Assembly: GCA_910584975.1 (NCBI GenBank)
Contig: CAJUEA010000004.1
Coordinates: 10,254-74,253, forward strand
Direction: 5' to 3'
DNA: 64,000 bases
Source of the DNA: an uncultured Christensenella sp.
GTDB lineage: Bacteria > Bacillota > Clostridia > Christensenellales > UBA3700
Part shown: positions 18,417 to 28,031 of the stretch, piece after piece
Layout of the letters: each line of letters begins with the position of its first letter
Numbering within the stretch: the stretch's first letter is position 1
Translations under genes and position numbers: made by a program
Notes under the pieces: model-generated
What the model was told of the DNA's origin: nothing
Database searches by the model: none
Seen by the model: the letters and a program-made list of their open reading frames with translations, nothing else

Positions 18417-18515
18417 TAATATTTTAATTTTTATATAATTATTTTAAAAAATTTATTCAATTTTTACAAACTTTTTGCTTATATTATGAATATTAGCCAT
18501 TTTTCTACTTAATGA

Positions 18516-20267
18516 TTAATTATTGACTAACATCTCAACAAAGCCCAAAACATTCTGATTTTTTATTTTAGCCAACTCTTGGGTATCCCCTTTAACGCTG
18601 ACATAAATCTTCAATTTTGGTTCTGTTCCAGATGGGCGAACACAACACCACTCGTCTTCAGACAACATAAATTTAAGTACATTTGTTTTTGGAAGTTCAA
18701 TTTTTTGCTCACTACCATCAATATTTTTGCTCACACCTGCTTGCAAATCCATAAATTTAAGCACAGGCAAGCCAGCAATATTGTTGATTGGACGATTTCT
18801 AAGTTTATCCATTACGGCTTTCATTTCTGCCATACCATTCACGCCACCAAAAGCGATTGACTTGGAGACTTCCACAAAATATCCAAATTTTTTGTACAAA
18901 TCTTGCAAAACATCATATAATTTGATGTTTTTGCTTTCGTAATAACAAGCCATTTCTGCAAAAAGCATTGCACTTACAACGGCATCTTTATCTCTTGCGT
19001 GAGTGCCTGACAAATAACCAAAACTCTCCTCATAACCAAACAAGAAAGTATGTTTGCCGTTTGCCTCCCACTCCTTGATTTTCTCGCCAATAAACTTAAA
19101 GCCTGTTAGCACATTGTACACTTCCATTCCATAGCTTTTTGCAATCATATCTGCAAGGTTTGTGGTTACAATAGTTTTTACAACAGCACCATTCGCAGGC
19201 AAAATACCCATATCCTTTCTTCTCATAAGGATGTAATTCATCATCATTGCACCAATTTGATTGCCTGAAAGCAAAACAAATTCGCCATTATTATCCTTGA
19301 TTGCAACGCCCATTCTGTCTGCATCTGGGTCAGTTCCAATTACAATGTTGCTTCTTAATTGTTTTGCAAGATTAATTCCCATTTTAAGTGCATCTGGTTG
19401 CTCAGGGTTTGGCACCGCAACAGTTGGGAAATTGCCGTCTGGCTCTTTTTGTTCCTCAACCACATTGCAAGGAATCTTCATTTGTTTTAGAATGGTAGTT
19501 ACAGGCTTGTAGCCACTGCCGTGCAATGGAGTGTAAACAATTTTTATTTTGCTTGCAACTTCGCTCACAGCCTCTGGGCTCAATGACAATTTTGCAAGTT
19601 CAGCAAAATAAGCATCTTCAACAGGTTTACCAATAACCATTATATTTTCTTGCAACATTTCGTTGTTCATACTTTTGATTTGCTCTCTGCTTGCTTTTAT
19701 CTCATCGCCTTTAACGCAAAAATAATCTTTTATTGCGTCAATGTATTTAACCACAACAGAAGTATCCTCAGGAGACATTTGTGCACCATCTTCGCCATAT
19801 ACTTTGTAGCCGTTATATTCCTTTGGATTGTGAGATGCAGTTATCATAATGCCTGCAAAAGCTTTAAGATGTCTTATTGCAAATGAGCACATTGGTACAG
19901 GATGTGTGTCGTTGTACAAATAAACTTTTATGCCGTTTGATGCCAAAACACCAGCTGTTTCCAAAGCAAATTCGTAGCTGAAGTTTCTTGTGTCATAGCT
20001 TATCACAACGCCTTTTTCCATTGCGTCGCTGCCCACTTGTTTGATAAAATTTGCAACACCTTGAGTAGCTCTTCTTACCGTGTATCTGTTAAGACAACCT
20101 GTACCCAAAGCAATAATTCCTCTCATACCTGCAGTGCCAAACTCCAACGGAATCGCAAATCTGCGTTTTAGTTGCTCATCATTATCCTTAATTGCCTCAA
20201 GTTCTTTTGCCTCGTCAGCAGACACTTTTGTCAGCCAGTATTTAAAATCTTCAATATAATTTGACAT
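18516..20267 (-). CDS. pgcA: Phosphoglucomutase / phosphomannomutase (PgcA type)
   Basis: Interconverts glucose 1-phosphate and glucose 6-phosphate, linking galactose/glycogen and cell-wall precursors to glycolysis. 583 residues from ATG at 20267; a GTG two codons upstream is also in frame but is too close to the AAAGGTG site. Active-site phosphoserine about Ser145 in TASHNPKEYNG, metal loop GTDPDADRMG, sugar loop GYEESFG, and C-terminal phosphate loop RPSGTEPKLK. Length is normal for the long PgcA branch. Consensus promoter; monocistronic. Confidence 0.95.
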   Translation of the reverse strand: MSNYIEDFKYWLTKVSADEAKELEAIKDNDEQLKRRFAIPLEFGTAGMRGIIALGTGCLNRYTVRRATQGVANFIKQVGSDAMEKGVVISYDTRNFSYEFALETAGVLASNGIKVYLYNDTHPVPMCSFAIRHLKAFAGIMITASHNPKEYNGYKVYGEDGAQMSPEDTSVVVKYIDAIKDYFCVKGDEIKASREQIKSMNNEMLQENIMVIGKPVEDAYFAELAKLSLSPEAVSEVASKIKIVYTPLHGSGYKPVTTILKQMKIPCNVVEEQKEPDGNFPTVAVPNPEQPDALKMGINLAKQLRSNIVIGTDPDADRMGVAIKDNNGEFVLLSGNQIGAMMMNYILMRRKDMGILPANGAVVKTIVTTNLADMIAKSYGMEVYNVLTGFKFIGEKIKEWEANGKHTFLFGYEESFGYLSGTHARDKDAVVSAMLFAEMACYYESKNIKLYDVLQDLYKKFGYFVEVSKSIAFGGVNGMAEMKAVMDKLRNRPINNIAGLPVLKFMDLQAGVSKNIDGSEQKIELPKTNVLKFMLSEDEWCCVRPSGTEPKLKIYVSVKGDTQELAKIKNQNVLGFVEMLVNN

Positions 20268-20296
20268 ACTCACACCTTTTATATACTTTTTTAAAA

Positions 20297-20325
20297 ATTA
20301 TACAATATAATATGCTTTTTGTCAA
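20297..20325 (-). promoter_or_regulatory. Consensus promoter of pgcA
   Basis: TTGACA (20320-20325), 17 bp, TATAAT (20297-20302): perfect match, implying high constitutive expression. Confidence 0.85.
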
Positions 20326-20463
20326 TAAAATTTTAAAATTTCAACATTACTCAACACATCAAATTTTGACTTTATTTGTTTGATTTTTCAATATAAAAAC
20401 GCTATTATATTTTGCTTTTTAGCAATAATAACACAAAAATTGCTTTGTTTTTCTTCAAATTTT

Positions 20464-21330
20464 TCAATTTGCCACCGATTTTCGCAGGATTTTTACACTG
20501 TTTTGTGGTTTATAATAATCTCGTCTTATCTCCCTTTTTGAAAGTGTCCTTCCCCCTTTTTCAATGGATAAAATAAGCCTTGAAATATATCCATCTTTTC
20601 CAATAAAAAACTCATTTTCGCCCACTTCATCAAGTTCGATTATCTCTTCTTCATAAGGTATCACTTTTATTGTTTCTGATTTTAGTTTGTACTCACAATC
20701 TCTTTTTTTGCCAAACAAGTTGATTGTTATTTTTTCCTCGTCATAATTTGTTGCAATAAATATTTCCGTATCTGTTGGGTTACGCAAAATCAAATCGATA
20801 TACTCACTAACAGTTGCATCTCGAGATAATTCAACATAACTTGAAGGCAAAGAATGTGCTGTTACCGACACAACATCCAACCCACCAAGCAACCATGCGT
20901 TATACAAAGTTGAGGACACTTGACAAACTCCACCACCCACACCTTCTGTATAGCGACCTTTAAAAATTACCAGTGCTTTTTTATACCCTCTCTCTTCCGT
21001 TCTCAATCCAACAACTTTGTTAAAAGAAAATTCCTCTCCGGGCATAACACTTTTTCCGTCCAAGCTTTTTAAAGCAAGCCTTATGTTAAATTTTCTTTCC
21101 TCTGGACTATCTTTGTAATTTGTGGAAAAAGAAGAGATTAGCTCTGGTTGTTTGCTGACCATTTGCAAAGTAGCTACATTACTTGCTTGCAAATTACTTG
21201 CAGAATAATGCAAAAAAGACACATTGAAAAAGGAAAAAATTACCATTATTATGCAAAAAATCGGCACTAAAACACAAAACTGCGATTTAATACCGATATT
21301 TTCATTTAACATTCTCTTCCAGCTTTTCAT
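20464..21330 (-). CDS. VanW-family membrane-anchored protein
   Basis: 288 residues. Short basic N-terminus, one membrane helix (about 19-39), then an extracytoplasmic VanW domain with GEEFSFNKVVG, GVGGGVCQVSSTLYNAWL and HSLPSSYV motifs. VanW was named from vancomycin-resistance clusters but is widespread in Clostridia with no settled function; no van genes are nearby. No G5 domain, unlike many relatives. The annotated ATG has no ribosome binding site but a TATACT box 6 bases upstream, so the mRNA may be leaderless. An alternative ATG at 21312 follows GGAAGAG at very short spacing. Confidence 0.88.
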   Translation of the reverse strand: MKSWKRMLNENIGIKSQFCVLVPIFCIIMVIFSFFNVSFLHYSASNLQASNVATLQMVSKQPELISSFSTNYKDSPEERKFNIRLALKSLDGKSVMPGEEFSFNKVVGLRTEERGYKKALVIFKGRYTEGVGGGVCQVSSTLYNAWLLGGLDVVSVTAHSLPSSYVELSRDATVSEYIDLILRNPTDTEIFIATNYDEEKITINLFGKKRDCEYKLKSETIKVIPYEEEIIELDEVGENEFFIGKDGYISRLILSIEKGGRTLSKREIRRDYYKPQNSVKILRKSVAN

Positions 21331-21336
21331 ACAAAT

Positions 21337-21366
21337 AGTATATGTAAAAAAGCAATTTTAACACAA
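21337..21366 (-). promoter_or_regulatory. Promoter abutting the VanW start codon
   Basis: -10 TATACT (21337-21342), 18-bp spacer, -35 TTGTGT (21361-21366). Transcription would start at or next to the ATG. Confidence 0.5.
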
Positions 21367-21491
21367 TAATTTAACAGCAATTAAATCATTTTAAACTTTA
21401 TATCATTAAAATAATAATTCGTTTGATTAGAAATGCTTTTTTAAAAATTGGATTTCTTTAATTTTTATAAAGGCCTGTTTTGCAGACAAAT

Positions 21492-22406
21492 CTATTTCTT
21501 TATTACAATATCATATGGTGTAACTTGATATACATAGTAGTTCAACCAATTATAATACAACAAATTTGCTGTGCTACGCCAGTTTACATTAATATGGTCA
21601 ATATCTCCATTCACAAAATAATTGATTGGTGGATCAATTTTATCCCCTTTTGCAAGGTCTCTCAAATACTCTGTTTTTAAAGTGTCTCTGTCATACTCGC
21701 TGTGTCCCATAAAAAAGAATTTTTTGTCGTCAACACTTTTCACAATGCTGATTCCACCATCTTTTGACTCTGCAAGCACTTGCAAATTTTCATTTGCACG
21801 AATAGCATCTTCGTCAACAGTTGAATGTCTGCTCATTGGGATATAAAAAGTGTCATCCATTCCTTTGAGCAATTTATCATATTTTGCAACTGCTTTGTTT
21901 GCATAAATGCCAAACATTTTTTTTGGAAGCAATGGTTTGTTTATGCCGTAATAATAATTTAGTCCAGCTTGTGCACCCCAACAAATAAAAATTGTTGAAG
22001 TTACATTGCTATCTGCATAATCCATTATTCTAGTAAGCTCCTGCCAATACATAACCTCTTCAAAAGGCAAAGTTTCCACAGGGGCACCCGTGATAATCAT
22101 TCCGTCAAACTTTTTGTCTTTTATTTCGTCAAAAGTTTGATAAAATTTATCCAAATGCTCCGCACTTGTGTTTTTGCTTTCGTAACTGCCCATTTTTACA
22201 AGAGTAACATTTACCTGCAAAGAAGAGTTGCCCAAAAGACGCATTAACTGCGTTTCTGTTTCTATTTTTGTAGGCATCAAATTTACAATAGCAATTTCTA
22301 TTGGTCTTATATCCTGAGTTTCTGCCCTAACCTTTGGCATTACAAAAACATTTTCGTCTTGTAAAATGCTGAAAGCAGGCAGTGCCTTTGGTATAATAAT
22401 TGGCAT
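21492..22406 (-). CDS. metA: Homoserine O-acetyltransferase (MetA type)
   Basis: Acylates homoserine as the first committed step of methionine synthesis. 304 residues from ATG at 22406 (AAGGAGAAAATTT site; the frame to 22439 adds 11 residues without support). Catalytic Cys142 in FICWGAQAG and His in FFMGHSEYD. Residue 111 is Glu (GAPVE), which in this family marks acetyl-CoA use, while Gly marks succinyl-CoA. That agrees with the upstream metY, which uses O-acetylhomoserine. 47 bases downstream of metY in one operon. Confidence 0.94.
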   Translation of the reverse strand: MPIIIPKALPAFSILQDENVFVMPKVRAETQDIRPIEIAIVNLMPTKIETETQLMRLLGNSSLQVNVTLVKMGSYESKNTSAEHLDKFYQTFDEIKDKKFDGMIITGAPVETLPFEEVMYWQELTRIMDYADSNVTSTIFICWGAQAGLNYYYGINKPLLPKKMFGIYANKAVAKYDKLLKGMDDTFYIPMSRHSTVDEDAIRANENLQVLAESKDGGISIVKSVDDKKFFFMGHSEYDRDTLKTEYLRDLAKGDKIDPPINYFVNGDIDHINVNWRSTANLLYYNWLNYYVYQVTPYDIVIKK

Positions 22407-22453
22407 AAATTTTCTCCTTATTTTGAAAATTCCCTCCAAAAATGGGGGTTAAA

Positions 22454-23725
22454 TCAATGAATAGCTTCCAAAGCTTGTTCCAAATCACTGATTAAATCAT
22501 ATGGGTTTTCAATTCCGACAGAAAGTCTCACCAAGTTTTCGCTTATGCCACAAGCAACAAGCTCCTCATTGGATAATTGTCTGTGAGTTGTTGTCGCTGG
22601 GTGCAAAACACAAGTTCTTGTGTCAGCAATGTGAGTGACAATTTTAATCAATTTTAATGCTTTCATAAAATCACAAACTTGCTCTCTGTCTCCTTTAATT
22701 CCAAACACGACCATACCTGAATTCATTCCGTTTGAAAAATACTTTTGTGCTCTGTCATAATTTTCGTCATTTTCAAGTCCACTATATTTAACCCATTCAA
22801 TCTTTGGATTTTGGCTTAATGCTTTTGCACATAGCAGAGCATTGTCGCTGTGCTGTTTCATACGCAAATGCAATGTTTCTGCACCAAGATTTGTTAAATA
22901 CGCATTGAAAGGGCTCATACAACTGCCCAAATCTCTCATCATTTGAACTCTTGCCTTTGTGCTAAAGCAAGCAGGAGCCACACTTGTATAAATCAAGCCG
23001 TGATAGCTTTCGTCTGGCACATTAAATTCCGGATATCTTGGGTTACCTTTAAAATCAAAATTTCCACCATCCACAATAATGCCACCAACACAGCTTGCGT
23101 GTCCATCCAAATATTTTGATGTGGAATGAATGACAACATTTGCACCATGTTCAATTGGTCTGCAAATGATTGGAGTTGCAAGAGTGTTGTCAACCATCAA
23201 CAAAATGCCAAAATCTTTTGCAATTTTTGAAAGTAGTTCAAAATTTGCGATGTTCATATTAGGATTTGCAAGAGTTTCACAATAAATAATTTTTGTGTTG
23301 TCATCAATCATTTTTGCAATTTCTTCATAGCTTGCATTTGGCGCCACAAATCTTGTGTCAATGCCGTACTTTCTCAAAGTTACATTAAACAAATTGAAAG
23401 AACCACCATAAATTGTTGCAAGGCTTATAATGTTGTCACCTGCGTTGCAAACATTCAAAATTGCAAGAGTTTCGCTTGCAAGTCCACTTGAGCAAGCAAC
23501 TGCACCAACACCACCCTCCAAAGCATTTACTTTTGCCTCAAAAGCGGCAACTGTTGGATTGCTTATTCTTGTATAGATATGTCCTTCCTCACTCAAATCA
23601 AACAATTTTGCTAATTGTTCAGGAGTGTCATAAACATAAGTTGTTGACTGATAAAGTGGCAACACTCTTGGGTCGCCATTTTTTGGTTCATAGCCTGCTT
23701 GTACGCATTTTGTTTGAATATCCAT
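22454..23725 (-). CDS. metY: O-acetylhomoserine sulfhydrylase
   Basis: PLP enzyme making homocysteine from O-acetylhomoserine and sulfide. 423 residues, the length of the MetY branch (cystathionine synthases and lyases are about 380-400). Motifs: YTRISNPTVAAFE, CSSGLASETLAILN, DNTLATPIICRP and the PLP lysine in HSTSKYLDGH. ATAGGAGAG before ATG. First gene of metY-metA, with a promoter and a leader of about 130 nt. Homocysteine methylation enzymes are not in the window. Confidence 0.95.
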   Translation of the reverse strand: MDIQTKCVQAGYEPKNGDPRVLPLYQSTTYVYDTPEQLAKLFDLSEEGHIYTRISNPTVAAFEAKVNALEGGVGAVACSSGLASETLAILNVCNAGDNIISLATIYGGSFNLFNVTLRKYGIDTRFVAPNASYEEIAKMIDDNTKIIYCETLANPNMNIANFELLSKIAKDFGILLMVDNTLATPIICRPIEHGANVVIHSTSKYLDGHASCVGGIIVDGGNFDFKGNPRYPEFNVPDESYHGLIYTSVAPACFSTKARVQMMRDLGSCMSPFNAYLTNLGAETLHLRMKQHSDNALLCAKALSQNPKIEWVKYSGLENDENYDRAQKYFSNGMNSGMVVFGIKGDREQVCDFMKALKLIKIVTHIADTRTCVLHPATTTHRQLSNEELVACGISENLVRLSVGIENPYDLISDLEQALEAIH

Positions 23726-23892
23726 ATATTGCTCTCCTATGTATTTATTTTTAATTATTAATATCTATAATTAATTATAATATCTATATTACAATCTTCC
23801 TTTGCAATATTATTTACGAATGCGTATTGTTTTGCAAATGAATTTTGTTGATATTATTACTTAATTATAGCTGAAAATGTAAAAATTTTCAA
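23726..23892 (-). promoter_or_regulatory. metY promoter and ~130-nt leader
   Basis: -35 TTGAAA (23887-23892), 17 bp, -10 TATAAT (23864-23869). The leader holds a UUUGCAA/UUGCAAA pair enclosing a small UACG-cauu-CGUA hairpin, then two tandem 19-nt copies of TATAGATATTAtAATTAAT. I do not see the conserved SAM-I, SAM-II or T-box cores. Confidence 0.6.
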
Positions 23893-23917
23893 TGTTTTTT
23901 ACAAAAAATTATTATTT

Positions 23918-24376
23918 TTATTTATAATAATTTTTCAAATCTCTTTCCAGCTGCCTTGCTTGTTGCTTATCCTGCAATGCTTGACGCTTATCGTGCAATT
24001 CCTTACCTTTTGCCACACCAAGCTCAACTTTTACAAGCCCTTGTTTGAAATATAATTTTGTTGGCACGATAGTATAACCTTTTTGTTCCACCTTGCCACG
24101 CAGCTTATTAATTTCTGCTTTTTTAATCAAAAGTTTTCTTGCTCTTCTTGCATCAACATTAAAATAACTGCCCTTGTCATATGGCGAAATGTGCATATTT
24201 ATAAGTTCAATTTCGTTGCCTCTTATCAAACAATAAGTATCCTTCATGTTGACAGCACCAAGCCTAATTGATTTTACCTCACTGCCGACAAGCACAATAC
24301 CTGCCTCCAAAGTGTCCTCAATAAAATAGTCATGATAAGCTTTTTTATTTGTTGCTATAACTTTGATACCACTCAT
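23918..24376 (-). CDS. smpB: SsrA-binding protein
   Basis: Binds tmRNA and brings it to stalled ribosomes (trans-translation). 152 residues, normal length, with HDYFIEDTLEAGIVLVGSEVKS, the HISPYDKG loop, and a basic tail ending LERDLKNYYK. Overlaps the rnr stop by 4 bases. The rnr-smpB pairing is classical, since RNase R degrades the rejected mRNA. The tmRNA gene itself is not in the window. Confidence 0.96.
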   Translation of the reverse strand: MSGIKVIATNKKAYHDYFIEDTLEAGIVLVGSEVKSIRLGAVNMKDTYCLIRGNEIELINMHISPYDKGSYFNVDARRARKLLIKKAEINKLRGKVEQKGYTIVPTKLYFKQGLVKVELGVAKGKELHDKRQALQDKQQARQLERDLKNYYK

Positions 24377-26532
24377 TTTGCCACCTCTTTTTTACCTTTT
24401 TTGCAAATCGCTTTTTGCTTTCTCAAAATCTCTTGCTTATCATTTGCAGTATCTTTTGGCGCAGAAAATTCTTCATCCTCATCCAAAATTCTGAAAGAAA
24501 CTTTGCGATTATCCACATCGGATGCCAAAACCTCTATTTTTACAATTTGTCCCAAAGTGTAATTGTGCTTGCTACCTCTCAGCAAATATCTGTTTTCAAC
24601 AAATTCATAATTATCTTTTGGCAGATTGTCAAAGCGAGCAAGCCCCTCACAGGTGTTGTCAAGCTCCACAAAAACTCCAAAAGCTGTGACGCCACTGATT
24701 ACACCGTCAAAAAACTCTCCAATGTGCCTTTGCATATACTCTGCTTTGTAATAATCGTCAATGTCACGCTCTGCCATTTCTGCAGCTCTTTCTCTTTCGC
24801 TGGAAACTTCAGCCACTTCCTCACACCAGTTTTCCAAACTTGCAATATTTCCAAGTTTTCCGTCCAACATTGCTTTTATTACTCTGTGTATTTGCAAATC
24901 AGGATATCTGCGAATTGGCGATGTGAAATGACAATAATATTCTGCAGCCAAACCAAAGTGACCAAGATTATCCGTGGTGTATTTTGCTTTTTTCATGCTT
25001 CTTAGCATTACTTTTGAAATTATGCTTTCCATTGGAGAACCTTCTAAGTCTTGCAACAATTTTTGCAATTTTGAAGGGTGCATTTTGCCTTTTTCCAACC
25101 TATGTCCACAACTTTCAACAAATTTTCTGAATTCAAGCATTTTTTCGCCGTCAGGTTCTTCATGAATCCTGTAAACAAACGGCAACTCCATATGAAAAAT
25201 AGTATTTGCAACAGTCTCGTTTGCTGCAAGCATAAATTCCTCAATAATGCTGTTACTGACAAGATATGGATATGGCTTTATATCTGCAACATTGCCTTTT
25301 TCGTCCAAAATAACTTTACATTCTTTTGTTTCAAAATTTATGCAACCACGCTTTTGTCTTTTTTTGTTTAATATTCTTGACAAGTCATAAGCATCGCAAA
25401 TCATGTGATAAACTTTGAAATACTGCTTTGCAAGCTCTTTGTCTCCATCCAAAATAGCTTGTACTTTTTTGTAAGTCATTGCATAATCATTGTTTATTAT
25501 ACTTTTTGTGATTTTGCTATCCAAAAGCTCCCCTTGAAAATCAAACATCATTTCGCAAGTCAAAGTCAATCTGTCTTCCCCTTCGTTTAGTGAGCAAAGT
25601 CCGTTGCTCAAAATCGGAGGTAACATTGGATAAACACTGCCTGGGAAATACACGCTTGTACATCTTTTGAAAGCCTCTTTGTCAAGCACACTGCCTTTGC
25701 GCACAAAATGAGAAACATCAGCAATATGCACATACAATTTATAATAGTTTTCATATTTAAACACAGAAATTGCATCGTCAAGATCCTTGCTGTCGTCGCC
25801 GTCAATGGAAATTGTTAGCATATCGGTGTATTTTGTTCTATTTTCAGTGTATTCAGACTGCATATTTTTTGCCTCAATTTCTGCCTCTTTTGGAAAAGTG
25901 TTGAAAAATCCATAAGATTTTAAAATTGACAAAACTTCACTTTGCTTATCTCCTGCCTTGCCAATGATTTCCACAATCTTGCCTTCTGGGCTACGCTCTG
26001 CAAACTTTGTGATTTCAACCACAACTTTTGTGTTGTCAGCAGCATTCAAACTGCAACCTTTAGGGATGAATATGTCCGAATAATAGTTGATATCGTCTGG
26101 CACAACAAAACCAAAAGTTTGCCCCTTTTGAAAAGTTCCCACAAGTCTTGTTATTCCTCTTTCCACAATGCTGACAACTTTTGCCTCGTCGCCTTTAACA
26201 ATAACGCATTGTACAGTGTCGCCGTGCTCTGCTCCATTAAGATTTTTGTGTGGAACAAACAAGTCCTCTCCACCATCTTCACGCGCCAAAAAGGCAAATC
26301 CTCTTTTGTTACCTCGCAAAACACCTTTTATTTTTTGCGCTTCTCGCACTTTAAAATATTTGCCACTCTTCACGCTCAAACTGCCGTTTTTTACCATAGT
26401 ATTCAAAACTTTTTGTATTTCGCCAAGTTCAAAATTTGAATAAAAACCCAGCTTGTCTGCTATTGCACGACAAGACATTCCGTCAATTTTCAACTTTTCT
26501 ATTTTTTCTACTATTTTAAATTCAAATCCCAT
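24373..26532 (-). CDS. rnr: Ribonuclease R
   Basis: Processive 3'-5' exoribonuclease acting on structured RNA. 719 residues. Order: N-terminal helix-turn-helix (about 1-60), two cold-shock domains (about 65-220), the RNB catalytic domain with IDGDDSKDLDDAISV (four metal Asp), and a C-terminal S1 domain (about 610-690) followed by a short basic tail. AGAGGAAAT before ATG. Coupled to smpB. secG lies upstream but ends in a terminator, and rnr probably has its own promoter. Confidence 0.96.
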   Translation of the reverse strand: MGFEFKIVEKIEKLKIDGMSCRAIADKLGFYSNFELGEIQKVLNTMVKNGSLSVKSGKYFKVREAQKIKGVLRGNKRGFAFLAREDGGEDLFVPHKNLNGAEHGDTVQCVIVKGDEAKVVSIVERGITRLVGTFQKGQTFGFVVPDDINYYSDIFIPKGCSLNAADNTKVVVEITKFAERSPEGKIVEIIGKAGDKQSEVLSILKSYGFFNTFPKEAEIEAKNMQSEYTENRTKYTDMLTISIDGDDSKDLDDAISVFKYENYYKLYVHIADVSHFVRKGSVLDKEAFKRCTSVYFPGSVYPMLPPILSNGLCSLNEGEDRLTLTCEMMFDFQGELLDSKITKSIINNDYAMTYKKVQAILDGDKELAKQYFKVYHMICDAYDLSRILNKKRQKRGCINFETKECKVILDEKGNVADIKPYPYLVSNSIIEEFMLAANETVANTIFHMELPFVYRIHEEPDGEKMLEFRKFVESCGHRLEKGKMHPSKLQKLLQDLEGSPMESIISKVMLRSMKKAKYTTDNLGHFGLAAEYYCHFTSPIRRYPDLQIHRVIKAMLDGKLGNIASLENWCEEVAEVSSERERAAEMAERDIDDYYKAEYMQRHIGEFFDGVISGVTAFGVFVELDNTCEGLARFDNLPKDNYEFVENRYLLRGSKHNYTLGQIVKIEVLASDVDNRKVSFRILDEDEEFSAPKDTANDKQEILRKQKAICKKGKKEVAK

Positions 26533-26670
26533 ATTTCCTCTTTTTGAATATCTATGCTCTTAAGCCTTGCTTAATAATTGCTATATTATGATTAAATTTT
26601 TCTTGTTGCATTAAACAATATTTCATTTTATTGCGAGTATTTCTTTTTATTTCAAAAACATATTTTGTTT

Positions 26671-26699
26671 ATTATTATTGACAAATATCTTTATGTCAA
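26671..26699 (-). promoter_or_regulatory. Candidate rnr promoter inside a TTGACA palindrome
   Basis: TTGACA occurs on both strands as an inverted pair (26678-26683 and 26694-26699). On the minus strand a weak AATAAT lies 17 bp downstream (26671-26676). The site would give an mRNA leader of about 130 nt. Confidence 0.4.
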
Positions 26700-26706
26700 A
26701 ATTATT

Positions 26707-26736
26707 TTTGTATTGCACATATTTGTATTGCACATA
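26707..26736. repeat. Two tandem 15-bp direct repeats
   Basis: TTTGTATTGCACATA occurs twice without a gap, just upstream of the candidate rnr promoter. The 15-bp period could present two protein sites. No other copy was seen in the window. Confidence 0.6.
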
Positions 26737-26801
26737 TTATTTTAACATATTATTACACTTTTAACAATAGCAAAACAAAAATAATCGATAAAAAGAAAAA
26801 A

Positions 26802-26828
26802 CGGCTGAAACCACAACGGTAACAGCCG
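26802..26828 (-). terminator. Intrinsic terminator of secG
   Basis: CGGCTG/CAGCCG outer stem with an inner ACC/GGT pair, followed on the minus strand by TTTTTTCTTTTT. Confidence 0.9.
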
Positions 26829-26844
26829 CATATATGTTTTTAAA

Positions 26845-27144
26845 TCAAATAACACCTAAAACAAAATAGATAATTGCCAACACCACAATAATACCACCGA
26901 TTATTGAAGTTGCAAGCTTAAGCTTTTTCTCTTTGTTTTGACCTTTGTTTTTTCCCATATAAGTATCTGTTTCGCCGCCGATAACACCAATATTGTCATT
27001 AGTGCCCTTTTGCATAAGAATGATAACAATTATTGCAATAGCAAGTAGTACCATCAAAACTACTAATATATCTTTAAAAATAATTATGCCAGTATAGTCG
27101 TCAACTGCACTAAGCAACATCATAACTGAGTTTAACATATTCAT
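26845..27144 (-). CDS. secG: Preprotein translocase subunit SecG
   Basis: Accessory SecYEG subunit in the cytoplasmic membrane. 99 residues with two membrane segments (about 22-44 and 79-98) and between them the family loop LMQKGTNDNIGVIGGETDTYMGKNKG. About 20 residues longer than typical SecG, owing to a short N-terminal extension and basic loop. GGAGG site before ATG. The secG-rnr-smpB order is common in Bacillota, though here a terminator follows secG. Confidence 0.93.
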   Translation of the reverse strand: MNMLNSVMMLLSAVDDYTGIIIFKDILVVLMVLLAIAIIVIILMQKGTNDNIGVIGGETDTYMGKNKGQNKEKKLKLATSIIGGIIVVLAIIYFVLGVI

Positions 27145-27176
27145 TCTGATAAACCTCCATTTTACTTAACTACACT

Positions 27177-27205
27177 ATGATATCATAAAAAAGCTATAAA
27201 AACAA
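27177..27205 (-). promoter_or_regulatory. Promoter of secG
   Basis: -35 TTGTTT (27200-27205), 17-bp spacer, extended -10 TG-A-TATCAT (27177-27182). Confidence 0.65.
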
Positions 27206-27373
27206 GCATTTTTTTGTATAATTATTTAATTTAAGTAAATTTTAAGGATATTCATCTTTTAAATATTTGTCTAAACTACAATTTTCGAGCTTTTGGAATA
27301 AAATTTTTAGCACCAATGCTCTTTTTCAACTATTAGCAAAAAATTTTCTTTTCAAAAAAACATTTCAAACTAA

Positions 27374-27874
27374 TCAATTTCCAAGAATTTTGCGTTTTTG
27401 CTCCTCAAGTGCCAAAATGTGCAATTCCTCATCCATAATTATTCTTTCAATCAATTCTCTGATTGAATAGTTTTGCAAACAACGCATTGTTTTTTTGTAA
27501 TTTTCAATGGCAATATTTTCTGCTTTTATGTCAATATTAATCATATTGATTACATCCTTGCAATAGTTTACCATACTGCCATTCCAAAACTTGTGCATAC
27601 CACCCATAACAGGAGTGCCACCAAGTTTGACAATAGTTTCGCCAAGCATTTCGTGATGATGCATTTCTGTGATTGCAATACCTTCCAATGTGTCATACAA
27701 TTCCTTATATTCAGGCATATCACTCACAATGTATGCTTGATACATATATGTAAGTATTGCAGTAAGTTCACTTTCTGCACCACCATAGTCTTCCATTAAA
27801 CATCTGCAATCACTCATACTGACAGAATCAATATCAATTTCTGGATATTCCAAATCAACTTTTATCTCTTTCAT
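27374..27874 (-). CDS. Ferritin-like diiron protein
   Basis: 166 residues with a four-helix-bundle pattern. Metal ligands appear in helix pairs: YGGAESELTAI (about 30-40), EMHHHEMLGE (the ExxH of helix 2, about 71-80), IKAENIAIENYK (about 117-128) and DEELHILALEE (about 148-158). This is the rubrerythrin/bacterioferritin fold without the rubredoxin domain. Such proteins store iron or remove peroxide in anaerobes. GGGGGTAG before ATG; monocistronic. Which activity it has cannot be decided from sequence. Confidence 0.82.
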   Translation of the reverse strand: MKEIKVDLEYPEIDIDSVSMSDCRCLMEDYGGAESELTAILTYMYQAYIVSDMPEYKELYDTLEGIAITEMHHHEMLGETIVKLGGTPVMGGMHKFWNGSMVNYCKDVINMINIDIKAENIAIENYKKTMRCLQNYSIRELIERIIMDEELHILALEEQKRKILGN

Positions 27875-28031
27875 AAACTACCCCCACATTTAAATTTTGA
27901 TTTTTTGACAATAATCTAATAAATTATTATCACATTTTATGCTGATTTTAATTTAACATACCTTTTCAATAATCTAGTATATGCAGTGGCAATTCATTTA
28001 GTGAAGGATTTTATTTTTATAAGCTTGTGGC

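Noticed and set aside
23726..23860. SAM-I/SAM-II riboswitch or T-box before metY
   Set aside because: None of the conserved core sequences of these elements is present in the leader.
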